Positions 28,000 to 36,855 of a stretch of DNA of 64,000 nt are shown piece after piece. The translations under genes and the position numbers were made by a program. Location: contig NZ_RJUU01000001.1 of the NCBI RefSeq assembly GCF_003751445.1, forward strand, positions 3,477,001 to 3,541,000, given 5' to 3'. The DNA comes from Streptomyces sp. 840.1. GTDB lineage: Bacteria; Actinomycetota; Actinomycetes; Streptomycetales; Streptomycetaceae. Position 1 is the stretch's first letter, and each line of letters begins with the position of its first letter. The notes below the pieces were generated by a model. That model searched no databases. It saw nothing but the letters and a program-made list of their open reading frames with translations, and had not been told where the DNA came from.

Positions 28000-28320
28000 G
28001 TGTCGGATGCCAGGAGCCCTGCGCAGATCGAGGCGGACATCATCACCAGGCGTGAGCAGCTCGCGGTGGTGCTCGATGAGATCGGGGTGCGGGTGCACCC
28101 GAAGACGATCATGGGCGACGCGAAGGCGAAGGCCGCCGAGGCCGTGGACCGGACGGCCGGGCGGGCGTTCGTCGCGGTGAACCGGACGGTGTCGGACGTG
28201 AAGGCCCAGTTCGTGACGGAGGACGGCAGGCCGCGGCTGGAGCGGGTCGTTCCGGCGGCGCTGCTCGCGGTGGGTGTGGTGGGTCTGCTCACGGTGTCTA
28301 CGCGGCGGCGCAAGAAGTAG
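28000..28320 (+). CDS. DUF3618 protein
   Basis: 106 residues from a GTG start. The N-terminal SPAQIEADIITRREQLAVVLDEIG is the DUF3618 signature. One C-terminal transmembrane helix (VPAALLAVGVVGLLTV) ends in a basic tail RRRKK. It is a small membrane-anchored protein of unknown function, often beside bcp in Streptomyces. Confidence 0.8.
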   Translation: MSDARSPAQIEADIITRREQLAVVLDEIGVRVHPKTIMGDAKAKAAEAVDRTAGRAFVAVNRTVSDVKAQFVTEDGRPRLERVVPAALLAVGVVGLLTVSTRRRKK

Positions 28321-28406
28321 ACGGCGCGGGAAGTAGAGGGAGCGGGGCGCGGCCGGGGTGCCCCCTCGGGCGTGCGGCGGCGGGTCGGCCAGGTAGGTTG
28401 CGGGGC

Positions 28407-28745
28407 GTGAGCGAGAACGCGGACGACAAGCTGCCCATCCGGATGCTGCACGACCGTGTGCTGGTCCGGTCCGATTCGCCCGAGGGCGAGCGCCGTTCCG
28501 GCGGGGGCATCCTGATTCCGGCGACGGCCGCGGTCGGCCGCCGTCTGGCGTGGGCCGTGGTGGTGGCGGTGGGGCAGAACGTGCGGTCGGTGGAGCCGGG
28601 TGACCGGGTGCTGTACGACCCCGAGGACCGGGCCGAGGTCGAGGTGCGGGGGGTGGCGTACGTGCTGATGCGGGAGCGCGATCTGCACGCGGTGGCGGCG
28701 GACCGGTTCGAGGGCTCGGTGGATTCGACCGGCCTGTATCTGTAG
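28407..28745 (+). CDS. GroES-like co-chaperonin family protein
   Basis: 112 residues. IRMLHDRVLVRSD matches the GroES N-terminal strand, GGILIPATAA the mobile loop region, and VEPGDRVLYDPEDRAEVEV the core. It is a divergent paralogue with no groEL next to it, so it is not the main co-chaperonin. GTG start at 28407. Confidence 0.75.
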   Translation: MSENADDKLPIRMLHDRVLVRSDSPEGERRSGGGILIPATAAVGRRLAWAVVVAVGQNVRSVEPGDRVLYDPEDRAEVEVRGVAYVLMRERDLHAVAADRFEGSVDSTGLYL

Positions 28746-28762
28746 CCCCGATTGTGGTGTGC

Positions 28763-28794
28763 AAGGCCTGGTGACCGTTGTCACCAGGCCTTTT
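28763..28794 (+). terminator. Intrinsic terminator after the GroES-like gene
   Basis: 12-bp stem (28763-28774 with 28781-28792), 6-base loop, followed by T residues. It insulates the riboswitch-controlled exporter gene from upstream transcription. Confidence 0.85.
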
Positions 28795-28819
28795 GCCTGT
28801 TCTTTGCTACGGTGGTGGG

Positions 28820-28862
28820 ACCCCGACGAGACGCGCCGTACCGGGCTTCGCAAAGACGACGC
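28820..28862 (+). promoter_or_regulatory. Guanidine-III riboswitch (ykkC-III class)
   Basis: The stretch carries the ykkC-III landmarks in order: CCCCGACGAG, CGCGCCGTACC, GGG and AAAGACGAC, about 42 bases before the exporter ATG, with GGAGG between. Guanidine-III riboswitches are short pseudoknots common in actinobacteria upstream of SMR guanidinium exporters, which fits the next gene. Match is by eye against the remembered consensus; pseudoknot pairing was not computed. Confidence 0.8.
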
Positions 28863-28903
28863 ATCCGTGTTGTTCGCGTGTTCGTGTCGTCGGAGGTTCT
28901 GTC

Positions 28904-29224
28904 ATGGCGTGGGTTCTGCTGGTGATCGCCGGTCTGCTGGAAGTGGCCTGGTCGATCGGGATGAAGTACACCGAGGGGTTCACCCGGCTGTGGCCGAGTG
29001 TGTTCACGGGGCTCGGGATCGTGGCGAGCATGGTGTTGCTGTCCCATGCGGCGCGGACGCTGCCCATCGGTACGGCGTACGGCGTGTGGGTGGGTATCGG
29101 CGCGGCCGGTGCCGCGGTGCTGGGCATGGTGGTGCTGCATGAGCCGGTGACGGCTGCCCGGATCTTCTTCGTGTGTCTGCTGCTGGTGGCCGTCGTGGGG
29201 CTGAAGGCGACGTCGGGTCACTGA
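28904..29224 (+). CDS. sugE: SMR-family guanidinium exporter (Gdx/SugE type)
   Basis: 106 residues, four transmembrane helices. WVLLVIAGLLEVAWSIGMKY carries the essential Glu-14 of SMR proteins, and TLPIGTAYGVWVGIGAAGAAVLGM is typical of the SugE/Gdx branch that exports guanidinium. The upstream guanidine-III riboswitch supports this over a quaternary-ammonium (EmrE-like) role. It ends just before a repeated GC-rich segment downstream of the PBP gene. Confidence 0.9.
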   Translation: MAWVLLVIAGLLEVAWSIGMKYTEGFTRLWPSVFTGLGIVASMVLLSHAARTLPIGTAYGVWVGIGAAGAAVLGMVVLHEPVTAARIFFVCLLLVAVVGLKATSGH

Positions 29225-29285
29225 CGGGTCCCGCCGGGCCTTCGGTCCGCTGACGGGTCCCGCCGGGCTTTCGCGGGGACAGGCC

Positions 29286-31772
29286 CTAGAGGCGGCCGGG
29301 GGCGCGGGTGCCCCGGGCGCCTTCCAGGAGGCCGCCGGCGGTGCCCGTGCCGTTGTCCGTTCCGCCGTTGTCCCCGCCGCCGCTGTCGCCGCCCCCGGTG
29401 TCCGTGCCCCCGTCGGTCCCGCCGTCCGTGCCGCCTCCGGTGTCGGTGCCTCCGGCATCGGTGCCGCCGGTGGGTGTGCCGGTGGTGGCGGGCGGGCTCT
29501 GCGGGGTGGACGGGGTGGTGGGCGGCGTGCTGGACGGGGGTTTCGAGGTGGCGCCGGAGGGGGTTCGGGACGGCTGACCGGTGTTGCCGGGTGCGCTGCT
29601 CTGCGTGCTGGGCAGTTCGGTCTCGTCGGTGCCGCTCTCCAGGTCGAGCGTGAAGTCCTGGACGGGGGTGCCGCGCAGGGCGGCGCCGGTGTACTGGGCC
29701 CAGGTCTCGGCCGGGGCGCCGCCGCCGTTGATGCGGGGCAGCCCGAGTGCGCCGTAGAGCGGCTTCTGCACGCCGGTGGTGGGGTCCTGGCCCATGACGG
29801 CGATGACGGTGGCCAGTTCGGGTGTGTAGCCGGCGAACCAGGCGGCCTTGTCCTCCTCGGCGGTGCCGGTCTTGCCGGCGGCGGGACGGCCCGCGCCCTG
29901 GGCGGCGGTTCCGGTGCCGCCGTCGACGACGCTCCGCAGGATCGAGGTGGTGGTGTCGGCCGCCTGGCGGCTGACGGCCTGTTCGGTGCTCCGGTCCGGG
30001 AGCTTGACGGCCACGCCGTCCTTGGTGACCTTGTCGACGAGGACGTGGGCGCCGTGTCTGCCGTGGCCGGCGAGCGTGGCGTAGGCGTCGGTCATGTCCA
30101 GGACGCTGGCGGTCGAGGGGCCGAGCGCGATCGACGGGGACGCCGTGAGGTCGGGGGTGTCCTTGGGGATGCCGAGGCCGACGGCGGTCTGGCGGACCTT
30201 GCCGGGGCCGACGTCCTCGGCCATCTGGGCGTAGACGGCGTTGACGGACTTGTCGGTGGCGGTGCTGACGGTGATGGGCCCGTAGCTCTTGTCGTCCTCG
30301 TTGGCGGGGGCGTAGCCGGTGGGTCCGTCGGGGCCCTGGACCATGCGCTTGTTGGTGCCGTCGTAGAGGGTGGTGGGCGTGATGCGCCGGCCGTCCTGGG
30401 TGGTGGAGCCGTTGGCGACGGCTGAGGTGAAGACGAACGGCTTGAAGGTGGAGCCGACCTGGTAGTCGGTGCGGGTCGCGTTGTTGACGTACTGCCTGGT
30501 GTAGTCGATGCCGCCGTACATGGCGACGACGCGGCCGGTCGCGGGGTCGATGGAGGCGCCGCCGACGCGGACGTTGCGGTCGGCCTTGCGCTCCTTGCTC
30601 GTCTTGGACATGACGTTGTCGTCGACGGCTTCGACGAGGGCGTCCTGCTTCTTCTTCTCCAGCGTGGTGGTGATCCGGTAGCCGCGGGTGGCGAGGGTCT
30701 TCTCGTCGAGGATGTCGTTGCGGACGAGGTAGTCCTCGACGGCCTGGATGATGTAGCCGCGCTGTCCGGAGAGGCTGTTGGCGGGCTTGACCCGGCCGGG
30801 CGGGGGGAAGGTCATGGCGGCGCGTTCGGCGGCGCCGAGCCAGTCCTCCTTGACCATGCCGTCGAGTACGTAGTTCCAGCGGGCGACGGCGGCGCCCTTG
30901 TTCTCGGGGTGGGTGATGACGTCGTACGCGCTGGGCGCGTTGAGCAGGGAGGCGAGGTAGGCGCCCTCGGCGGTGGTGACGTCGCCGATGTCCTTGCTGT
31001 AGTAGGCCTGGGCGGCGGCCTGGATGCCGTAGGCGTTGCGGCCGAAGTAGCTGGTGTTGAGGTAGCCCTCGAAGATCTGGTTCTTGGATTCCTCGCGGTT
31101 GAGCTTGATCGCGATGAAGAATTCCTTGATCTTGCGGCCGACGGTCTGTTCCTGGCCCAGGTAGTAGTTCTTGACGTACTGCTGGGTGATGGTCGAGCCG
31201 CCCTGTTTGCCCTTGCCGGTCAGGGTGTTCCAGCCGGCCCGGAACATCGCCTTGATGTCGACGGCGCGTTCGGAGTAGAAGTCGCGGTCCTCGGCGGCGA
31301 GGACGGCGTGCTGGACGGGGCGGGGGACCTGGGCGAGTTTGATGTTCTCCCGGTTGACCTCGCCGTCACGGGCGATGACGCTGCCGTCCTTGTAGAGGTA
31401 GACGTTGGACTGGGCGGTGGCGCTGGCGTTGGCGGAGGGGATGTCGACGAGCTGGTAGCCGGCGATGAAGCCGCCGATCAGGACCAGGGCGATGAGAAGG
31501 ATGCCGCCGAGCACCATCCGCCAGGTGGGCAGTGCGCGGCGCCAGCCCGTGCGCTTGGGGCGTTTGGGCTTCTTCTGCTTGGCGCCGGATGCCGCGGTCC
31601 CGCCGGTCGCCGCGCTCTCCCCGGTCGCTCCCGTCCCTCCTGCCTCCCCGCTCCTGTCGCTTCCGTTCCGGCCGGGCTCGTCTCCGGGGGCGGCAGCGTC
31701 GGCAGGCAGGTCTCTGGGGCGCCAGCCCCTGGGGTCGGGGTCCCCGTTCTGCTGCTGTGGCTCGTCGCTCAT
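29286..31772 (-). CDS. Class A penicillin-binding protein (transglycosylase-transpeptidase)
   Basis: 828 residues. A cytoplasmic disordered N-terminus (about 1-85) with a KKPKRPKR stretch precedes one transmembrane helix (MVLGGILLIALVLIGGFIAGY). The GT51 glycosyltransferase domain has AAEDRDFYSE, GKQGGSTITQQYVKNY and SYFGRNAYGIQAAA. The transpeptidase domain has GSTFKPF (catalytic Ser), KSVNAVY and GKTGTAE. A C-terminal tail rich in Ser, Pro, Thr and then Gly-Gly-Thr-Asp repeats is probably extracellular. It polymerises and cross-links peptidoglycan. The ATG at 31772 has GAGGAG upstream. Confidence 0.93.
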   Translation of the reverse strand: MSDEPQQQNGDPDPRGWRPRDLPADAAAPGDEPGRNGSDRSGEAGGTGATGESAATGGTAASGAKQKKPKRPKRTGWRRALPTWRMVLGGILLIALVLIGGFIAGYQLVDIPSANASATAQSNVYLYKDGSVIARDGEVNRENIKLAQVPRPVQHAVLAAEDRDFYSERAVDIKAMFRAGWNTLTGKGKQGGSTITQQYVKNYYLGQEQTVGRKIKEFFIAIKLNREESKNQIFEGYLNTSYFGRNAYGIQAAAQAYYSKDIGDVTTAEGAYLASLLNAPSAYDVITHPENKGAAVARWNYVLDGMVKEDWLGAAERAAMTFPPPGRVKPANSLSGQRGYIIQAVEDYLVRNDILDEKTLATRGYRITTTLEKKKQDALVEAVDDNVMSKTSKERKADRNVRVGGASIDPATGRVVAMYGGIDYTRQYVNNATRTDYQVGSTFKPFVFTSAVANGSTTQDGRRITPTTLYDGTNKRMVQGPDGPTGYAPANEDDKSYGPITVSTATDKSVNAVYAQMAEDVGPGKVRQTAVGLGIPKDTPDLTASPSIALGPSTASVLDMTDAYATLAGHGRHGAHVLVDKVTKDGVAVKLPDRSTEQAVSRQAADTTTSILRSVVDGGTGTAAQGAGRPAAGKTGTAEEDKAAWFAGYTPELATVIAVMGQDPTTGVQKPLYGALGLPRINGGGAPAETWAQYTGAALRGTPVQDFTLDLESGTDETELPSTQSSAPGNTGQPSRTPSGATSKPPSSTPPTTPSTPQSPPATTGTPTGGTDAGGTDTGGGTDGGTDGGTDTGGGDSGGGDNGGTDNGTGTAGGLLEGARGTRAPGRL

Positions 31773-31943
31773 GTCGGTGCAGACTCCTCGGCCGCGGTCA
31801 GTTCTCCCATACTGCCCTTTGCTCCGGTATATCCACCGGATCTGTCCCCGAAAAGCGGTCGCGGCGGCTGCCCCGGCTGGACTAGGCTCGTGCGCTTTGG
31901 TGCCGCGTGCCGGGCGGCGTCCGATCGACGGGGGTGGGGTGCG

Positions 31944-32744
31944 GTGCGGCTCTATGCGGTGGTGGCGGCGGGCGGGTTCCGGCGCTATGCCACGTACCGG
32001 ATTGCGACGGTCGCGGGGATCTTCACCAACACCGTCTTCGGTTTCATCATGGCGTACACCTATGTGGCGCTGTGGGACGAGCGGCCGCACCTCGGCGGCT
32101 ACGACATGTCGCAGGCGCTCACGTACGTGTGGCTGGGCCAGGCCCTGCTGATGACCTGCGCGATGATGGGCGGCGGTTTCGAGGACGAACTGATGGAGCG
32201 GATCCGTACCGGGGATGTCGCGGTCGACCTCTACCGGCCGATCGATCTCCAACTGTGGTGGCTGGCAGGGGATCTGGGGCGTGCCTCGTTCCATCTGCTG
32301 GGGCGCGGGATCGTGCCGATGCTGCTGGGGGCGATGGCCTTCGATCTGGCGCTGCCCACCTCGCCGGGGATCTGGCCGGCGTTCCTGGTCTCGGTGGGGC
32401 TGGGGGTCGTGGTGAGCTTCGCGATCCGCTATCTGGTGGCGCTGTCCGCGTTCTGGCTGATGGACGGGGCGGGGGCGGCGCAGATCGCGTTCCTGGCGGG
32501 GATGTTCTTCTCCGGGCTGCTGCTGCCGCTGAACCTGTTCCCGGGACTGCTGGGCGAGGTGGCGCGGGCGTTGCCGTGGTCGGCGCTGCTCCAGGTGCCC
32601 GCCGATGTCTTCCTGGGGAAGCGCACGGGGTGGGGTCTGGTGCGGGCGTACGGGTTCCAGGCCGGCTGGGCGCTGGCGCTGTTGATGGTGGGGCGGCTGA
32701 TGCAGTCGGCGGCGACGCGGAGGGTGGTGGTCCAGGGTGGCTGA
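31944..32744 (+). CDS. ABC exporter permease (DUF990/ABC-2 type), first subunit
   Basis: 266 residues, six hydrophobic helices. FRRYATYRIATVAGIFTNTVFGFI, the conserved soluble helix ELMERIRTGDVAVDLYRPIDLQ and LLLPLNLFPGLLGEVARALPW are typical of the ABC-2-like DUF990 permeases sometimes called the viologen-exporter family. The GTG start at 31944 follows a G-rich ribosome site. The last 8 bases overlap the second permease gene, so the two are coupled. Substrate is unknown. Confidence 0.85.
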   Translation: MRLYAVVAAGGFRRYATYRIATVAGIFTNTVFGFIMAYTYVALWDERPHLGGYDMSQALTYVWLGQALLMTCAMMGGGFEDELMERIRTGDVAVDLYRPIDLQLWWLAGDLGRASFHLLGRGIVPMLLGAMAFDLALPTSPGIWPAFLVSVGLGVVVSFAIRYLVALSAFWLMDGAGAAQIAFLAGMFFSGLLLPLNLFPGLLGEVARALPWSALLQVPADVFLGKRTGWGLVRAYGFQAGWALALLMVGRLMQSAATRRVVVQGG

Positions 32745-33606
32745 GGCGCTGGAGGCGGTCGGGACGGAGGCGCCCGCCGCGGTGTTCGAGCCCCGGTCGC
32801 GATTGGCCGAGGGGGTCAGGGCGTACGGGCTGATCGCCGCGATGTGGCTGCGCTCGACGATGGCGTACCGGGCGTCGTTCGTGATGACGGCGTTCGGCAA
32901 CTTCGCGGCGACGGCGTTCGACTTCGTCGCGATCATGCTGATGTTCTCGCACGTGGACGTGCTGGGCGGATACACGCTGCCGGAGATCGCCCTGTTGTAC
33001 GGGGCCGCAGGTACGGCGTTCGGCCTGGCGGACCTGGTGATGGGGTCGATGGACCGGCTGGGCCGGCGGGTGAGGGACGGGACGCTGGACACGCTGCTGG
33101 TGCGGCCGGTCCCGGTGATCGCGCAGGTGGCGGCGGACCGCTTCGCGCTGCGCAGGCTGGGGCGGATCACGCAGGGGGCGCTGGTGCTGGGCTACGCGCT
33201 GGTGACCCTGGACATCGAATGGACCGTTGCGCGGGTGCTGATGGTGCCCCTGATGCTGCTGAGCGGGGCGGCGATCTTCGGGGCGGTGTTCGTGGCCGGG
33301 GCGGCGTTCCAGTTCTTCGCGCAGGACGCCTCGGAGGTGCAGAACTCCTTCACGTACGGGGGCAACACGCTGCTCCAGTACCCGCCGACGGTCTTCGCGA
33401 CGGATCTGGTGCGCGGGGTCACGTTCGTCGTGCCGCTGGCGTTCGTGAACTGGCTGCCGGCCCTGTACGTCCTGGGCCGGGACTATCCGCTGGACCTGCC
33501 GGACTGGGTGGCGTTCCTGCCGCCGGTGGTGGCGGCGCTGTGCTGGGTGGTCGCGGGGCTGGCCTGGCGCGCGGGCCTGCGGGCGTACCGGAGTACGGGA
33601 AGTTGA
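32737..33606 (+). CDS. ABC exporter permease (DUF990/ABC-2 type), second subunit
   Basis: 289 residues, a paralogue of the preceding subunit with six helices. The motif DRLGRRVRDGTLDTLLVRPVPV corresponds to the GDVAVDLYRP loop of the first subunit, and FTYGGNTLLQYPPTVFATD is characteristic of the partner. GTG start at 32737. With the first subunit and the downstream ATPase it should form a complete exporter. Confidence 0.87.
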   Translation: MAEALEAVGTEAPAAVFEPRSRLAEGVRAYGLIAAMWLRSTMAYRASFVMTAFGNFAATAFDFVAIMLMFSHVDVLGGYTLPEIALLYGAAGTAFGLADLVMGSMDRLGRRVRDGTLDTLLVRPVPVIAQVAADRFALRRLGRITQGALVLGYALVTLDIEWTVARVLMVPLMLLSGAAIFGAVFVAGAAFQFFAQDASEVQNSFTYGGNTLLQYPPTVFATDLVRGVTFVVPLAFVNWLPALYVLGRDYPLDLPDWVAFLPPVVAALCWVVAGLAWRAGLRAYRSTGS

Positions 33607-33635
33607 CGGACATCGAGCGGGGCGGGGCATCGGAC

Positions 33636-34661
33636 ATGAGCACGGACAGCAGCTTCATCGAACTGGACGGCCTGGAGAAGGTCTTCGACGTCCGCCGCCG
33701 CACGGGCTTCCTGCGCAGCGAACGCCGCGAGGTGCGGGCCGTCGACGGCATCAGCTTCCGGGTGGCGCGCGGTGAGATGGTCGGCTACATCGGCCCGAAC
33801 GGGGCGGGGAAGTCGACGACGATCAAGATGCTGACGGGCATTCTCACCCCGAGCGGCGGCTCGCTGCGGGTGGCGGGCATCGACCCCTCCCGGGAGCGGA
33901 CGAGGCTGGCGCACCGGATCGGGGTGGTCTTCGGGCAGCGCACCACGCTCTGGTGGGACCTGCCGCTGCGGGACTCGTACCGGCTGGTCCACCGGATGTA
34001 CCGGGTGCCCGACGCCCGCTTCCGGGCCAATCTGGAGCGTTGCGTCGAACTCCTCGACCTGGAGGAGCTGTTGGACGTCCCGGTGCGGCAGCTCTCGCTG
34101 GGGCAGCGGATGCGCGGCGACATCGCGGCGGCCCTGCTGCACGATCCGGAGGTGCTGTACCTCGACGAGCCGACGATCGGTCTCGACGTGGTGTCGAAGG
34201 CCAAGGTGCGTGGATTCCTGCGGGACCTGAACGCGGAGCGCGGTACGACGGTGCTGCTCACCACCCACGATCTGACGGACATCGAGCAGTTGTGCAGGCG
34301 GGTGATGGTGATCGACCACGGCCGTCTGATGTACGACGGGGCGTTGTCCGGGCTGCACGAGGTGGGGGAGAGCGAGCGGACGCTGGTGGTCGATCTGGAG
34401 CGCGAACTCCCGCCGATCCGGCTTGAGTCGGAGCCCGCCGTGCGCACGGTGAAGGTGGAGGGGCCGCGGCAGTGGCTGGCGTTCCCGGCGTCCGCGTCGG
34501 CGGCGCCCCTGGTGGCGCGGATCGCCGCGGAGTACCCGATGGTGGATCTCTCGGTGCGGGAACCCGACATCGAGGCCGTGATCGCGAAAATGTACGCCTC
34601 GGCCAAGGCTCCGGCCGCGGGGCCGGATGCGGCGACGGCCACGGGGGCTGCGGGCAGGTAG
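33636..34661 (+). CDS. ABC exporter ATP-binding protein
   Basis: 341 residues. Walker A GYIGPNGAGKSTTIKML, Q-loop VVFGQRTTLWWDLP, signature LSLGQRMRGD, Walker B VLYLDEPTIGLD and switch LTTHD are complete. The FGQRTTLWWDLP block is typical of ATPases paired with DUF990 permeases. The C-terminal about 90 residues form a regulatory-type domain. It lies 29 bp after the second permease. Confidence 0.92.
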   Translation: MSTDSSFIELDGLEKVFDVRRRTGFLRSERREVRAVDGISFRVARGEMVGYIGPNGAGKSTTIKMLTGILTPSGGSLRVAGIDPSRERTRLAHRIGVVFGQRTTLWWDLPLRDSYRLVHRMYRVPDARFRANLERCVELLDLEELLDVPVRQLSLGQRMRGDIAAALLHDPEVLYLDEPTIGLDVVSKAKVRGFLRDLNAERGTTVLLTTHDLTDIEQLCRRVMVIDHGRLMYDGALSGLHEVGESERTLVVDLERELPPIRLESEPAVRTVKVEGPRQWLAFPASASAAPLVARIAAEYPMVDLSVREPDIEAVIAKMYASAKAPAAGPDAATATGAAGR

Positions 34662-34701
34662 TCCGGTGACGGAAGTCCGGGCTTTCAATAGGCTGCGCGC
34701 T

Positions 34702-35406
34702 ATGACTAGCGAACTTCCGGACATGCGTGCCTCCGACGCCGAGCGTGAGCGTATCGCCGAGATTCTGCGCGAGGCGGTGGCCGAGGGCCGGCTGGAGATG
34801 GAGGAGTTCGAGCAGCGCCTCGAAGCGGCCTACAAGGCCCGTACGCACGGGGAGTTGGAGCCGATCGTCCGCGACCTCCCGGCCGTCGGCGCGGCGGTGG
34901 CGCCGGTGGCGCCCGCGGGGCAGGTCCTGACCGGTTCGATGGCGCGCTGGTCGGACCGGGTGGGCAAGCCCGCGACGTCGGGCGGTGCCTTCGCGTTCTG
35001 GGGCGGGTTCCGCCGCCGGGGCAACTGGACCGTCGGCCGGAAGTTCACCGCCTTCGCGATGTGGGGCGGCGGTGAGATCGATCTGCGCGAGGCGAACTTC
35101 GAGGACCGTGAGGTGGTCATCCGCTGCTTCACAATCATGGGCGGTATGCAGGTGACGGTTCCGCCGGACCTGAACGTCGAGGTCCGGGGCATCGGAGTCA
35201 TGGGCGGCTTCGGGGAGAGCACGAAGGATGAGGGCGTCCCGGCCCCGGACTCTCCCCGGGTGCGGATCACCGGCTTCGCGCTGATGGGCGGCGTCGGCGT
35301 GGAGCGCAAGCGGAGCAGGGCGGAGAAGCAGCGGCTGCGGGACGCGGAGCGCTCACGCGGCCGGCTGGAGAAGGGCGACGGGGGGACCGGGGCGGGCGAC
35401 CGGTAG
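34702..35406 (+). CDS. DUF1707 domain protein
   Basis: 234 residues. The N-terminal MRASDAERERIAEILREAVAEGRLEMEEFEQRLEAAYKART is a DUF1707 (SHOCT-like) helical domain; written in parts, its marker is RASDAERE with GRL then EFEQRL. The C-terminal half repeats short beta units with GGG/MGG turns (MWGGGEIDL, IMGGMQVTV, VMGGFGE, LMGGVGVE), as in cell-wall-active-antibiotic-response-like domains (LiaF type). A role in envelope-stress sensing is a guess from that resemblance. Confidence 0.75.
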   Translation: MTSELPDMRASDAERERIAEILREAVAEGRLEMEEFEQRLEAAYKARTHGELEPIVRDLPAVGAAVAPVAPAGQVLTGSMARWSDRVGKPATSGGAFAFWGGFRRRGNWTVGRKFTAFAMWGGGEIDLREANFEDREVVIRCFTIMGGMQVTVPPDLNVEVRGIGVMGGFGESTKDEGVPAPDSPRVRITGFALMGGVGVERKRSRAEKQRLRDAERSRGRLEKGDGGTGAGDR

Positions 35407-35466
35407 CCCCCGCCCCGCGCCCTCTCCCGCTGTCGCCGCCCCGCTGTCCCGCCGCCCCGCCGTTCC

Positions 35467-36711
35467 TCAGAGCGCGTCGGACGACGGCCGGACGCGTACC
35501 AGGTCGGCCGGGTTCACCAGGGAGCCCAGGCGCTGGTAGCCCGCGTCGTTCAGGTGGAGATGGTCACCGCAGTCGTAGGCGGGGTTGAGCCGGTACGGGT
35601 GGACCGGGTCGCGCATCTCGCGGTCGAAGTCCAGGACCTGGTCGAAGACCCCGCCGGCCCGGATCGTCTCGTTGACCCGGTTGCGTACGGCGTCCTGCGC
35701 GGGGGTCCAGCTGCGGTAGCCGTCGTACGGCATCAGGGTGGCGCCGACGACCCGCATCCCGTGCGCGTGGGCCTGCTGCGTCATGGTGCGCAGGGCGTCC
35801 GTGATCCGCTGCGGGTCGGTCTGCTGGGGGAAGCCCTGCACGTCGTTGACGCCGAGGGCGATGATGACGGTCTTCGCGCCGCTGACGTCCAGCACATCGC
35901 GCCGGAAGCGGTCGAGGGCGCGCGGCCCGATGCCGTCGTGCAGGATGCGGTTGCCGCCGATGCCCTGGTTCACGACCGCGTACCGGCCGTTCATCCGGTC
36001 GGCCAGGACGTCGGGCCAGCGGCTGTTCGCGTCGGTGGTGGAACCGGTGCCGGCGGTGAGCGAGTCACCGAGCGCGACGACGGTCCCGGCGGCGGTCGTG
36101 CTGCGCACGTCCACGGCCGTGAGGTAGCGCCAGACGGTGCTGCGCCAGGTGCCCTGCGCGGTCTCCACGTAGGAGCTCTGGTGGCTGTTGGGGTGCACGG
36201 TGATCGGGCCCCGGGCGGTGGGGGTGCGCAGGGTGACGACGAGGTCGGAGTCGGCGGCGACCGGGACGACGACGGGGTCGCTGACGATCTTCCCGCCCAC
36301 GCCGATGGTGGTGGCCGGGGCGCCCCGGAACGTCACCGGGCGGGTGTTGACGGTGACGTCGTCGACCAGCAGCGGACGCGTACCGAAGAGGTTGGAGAGG
36401 GTGATGCGGGCGGCGTTGCCGCCGACGCTGGTGTGCACGACATTGCGGATGGTGCGGTGGGTCAGGTCCTGGTCGTGGGTCGGGTCGGTGGCTCCGAGGA
36501 CGGGTGCGGCCGCCCAGGTGGCGAGCCAGAGCCCGGTGGAGTGCGCCGGAGCCGCCGGCGGCCGGGCCGTGCTCTGCGGTGCGGCGGACGCGGAGGCCTT
36601 CGCCCGGGGCCCGGAGAACAGCATCGAGCCGGCGAACGCCACGACGGCGGCGAGCGCGGCGGTGCCGGTCACGAGAGCTATGAGCAGGGCGTACCCCTGG
36701 CGCCTGGGCAT
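35467..36711 (-). CDS. Secreted SGNH/GDSL hydrolase
   Basis: 414 residues. A signal or anchor helix (ALLIALVTGTAALAAVVAFAG) is followed by a Pro/Ala linker and a beta-rich N-terminal module. The SGNH hydrolase domain has VALGDSLTAG (Ser), the GIGGNR (Gly), ALGVNDVQG (Asn) blocks and DHLHLNDAGY near the end (Asp, His). It is an esterase or lipase acting outside the membrane; the N-terminal module is typical of the larger rhamnogalacturonan-esterase-like group. The ATG at 36711 has AAGGAGA upstream. Confidence 0.88.
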   Translation of the reverse strand: MPRRQGYALLIALVTGTAALAAVVAFAGSMLFSGPRAKASASAAPQSTARPPAAPAHSTGLWLATWAAAPVLGATDPTHDQDLTHRTIRNVVHTSVGGNAARITLSNLFGTRPLLVDDVTVNTRPVTFRGAPATTIGVGGKIVSDPVVVPVAADSDLVVTLRTPTARGPITVHPNSHQSSYVETAQGTWRSTVWRYLTAVDVRSTTAAGTVVALGDSLTAGTGSTTDANSRWPDVLADRMNGRYAVVNQGIGGNRILHDGIGPRALDRFRRDVLDVSGAKTVIIALGVNDVQGFPQQTDPQRITDALRTMTQQAHAHGMRVVGATLMPYDGYRSWTPAQDAVRNRVNETIRAGGVFDQVLDFDREMRDPVHPYRLNPAYDCGDHLHLNDAGYQRLGSLVNPADLVRVRPSSDAL

Positions 36712-36855
36712 GGGCGGTGTGTCTCCTTTGTTGGCGGGCCGGTTCCATGATGCGGCAGGGCGCGGGGAACTCAACGTGCGGCCCGGGAGTAGGTCGGGTA
36801 AGGACAATGCGTACGGGGCGTCGGGGGACGATGCGTACGCGGACGGGTGGAGCGG

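Noticed and set aside
29222..29275. Short duplicated GC-rich segment (GACGGGTCCCGCCGGGC twice) after the SMR gene as a mobile repeat.
   Set aside because: Only two short copies in a terminator-like region; most likely local duplication.
31773..33170. The PBP reading frame stays open for another 466 codons upstream, antisense to the two ABC permease genes.
   Set aside because: The opposite strand has clear permease genes with coupled starts; the extension is Arg/Pro/His-rich shadow coding and the ATG at 31772 has a good ribosome site.
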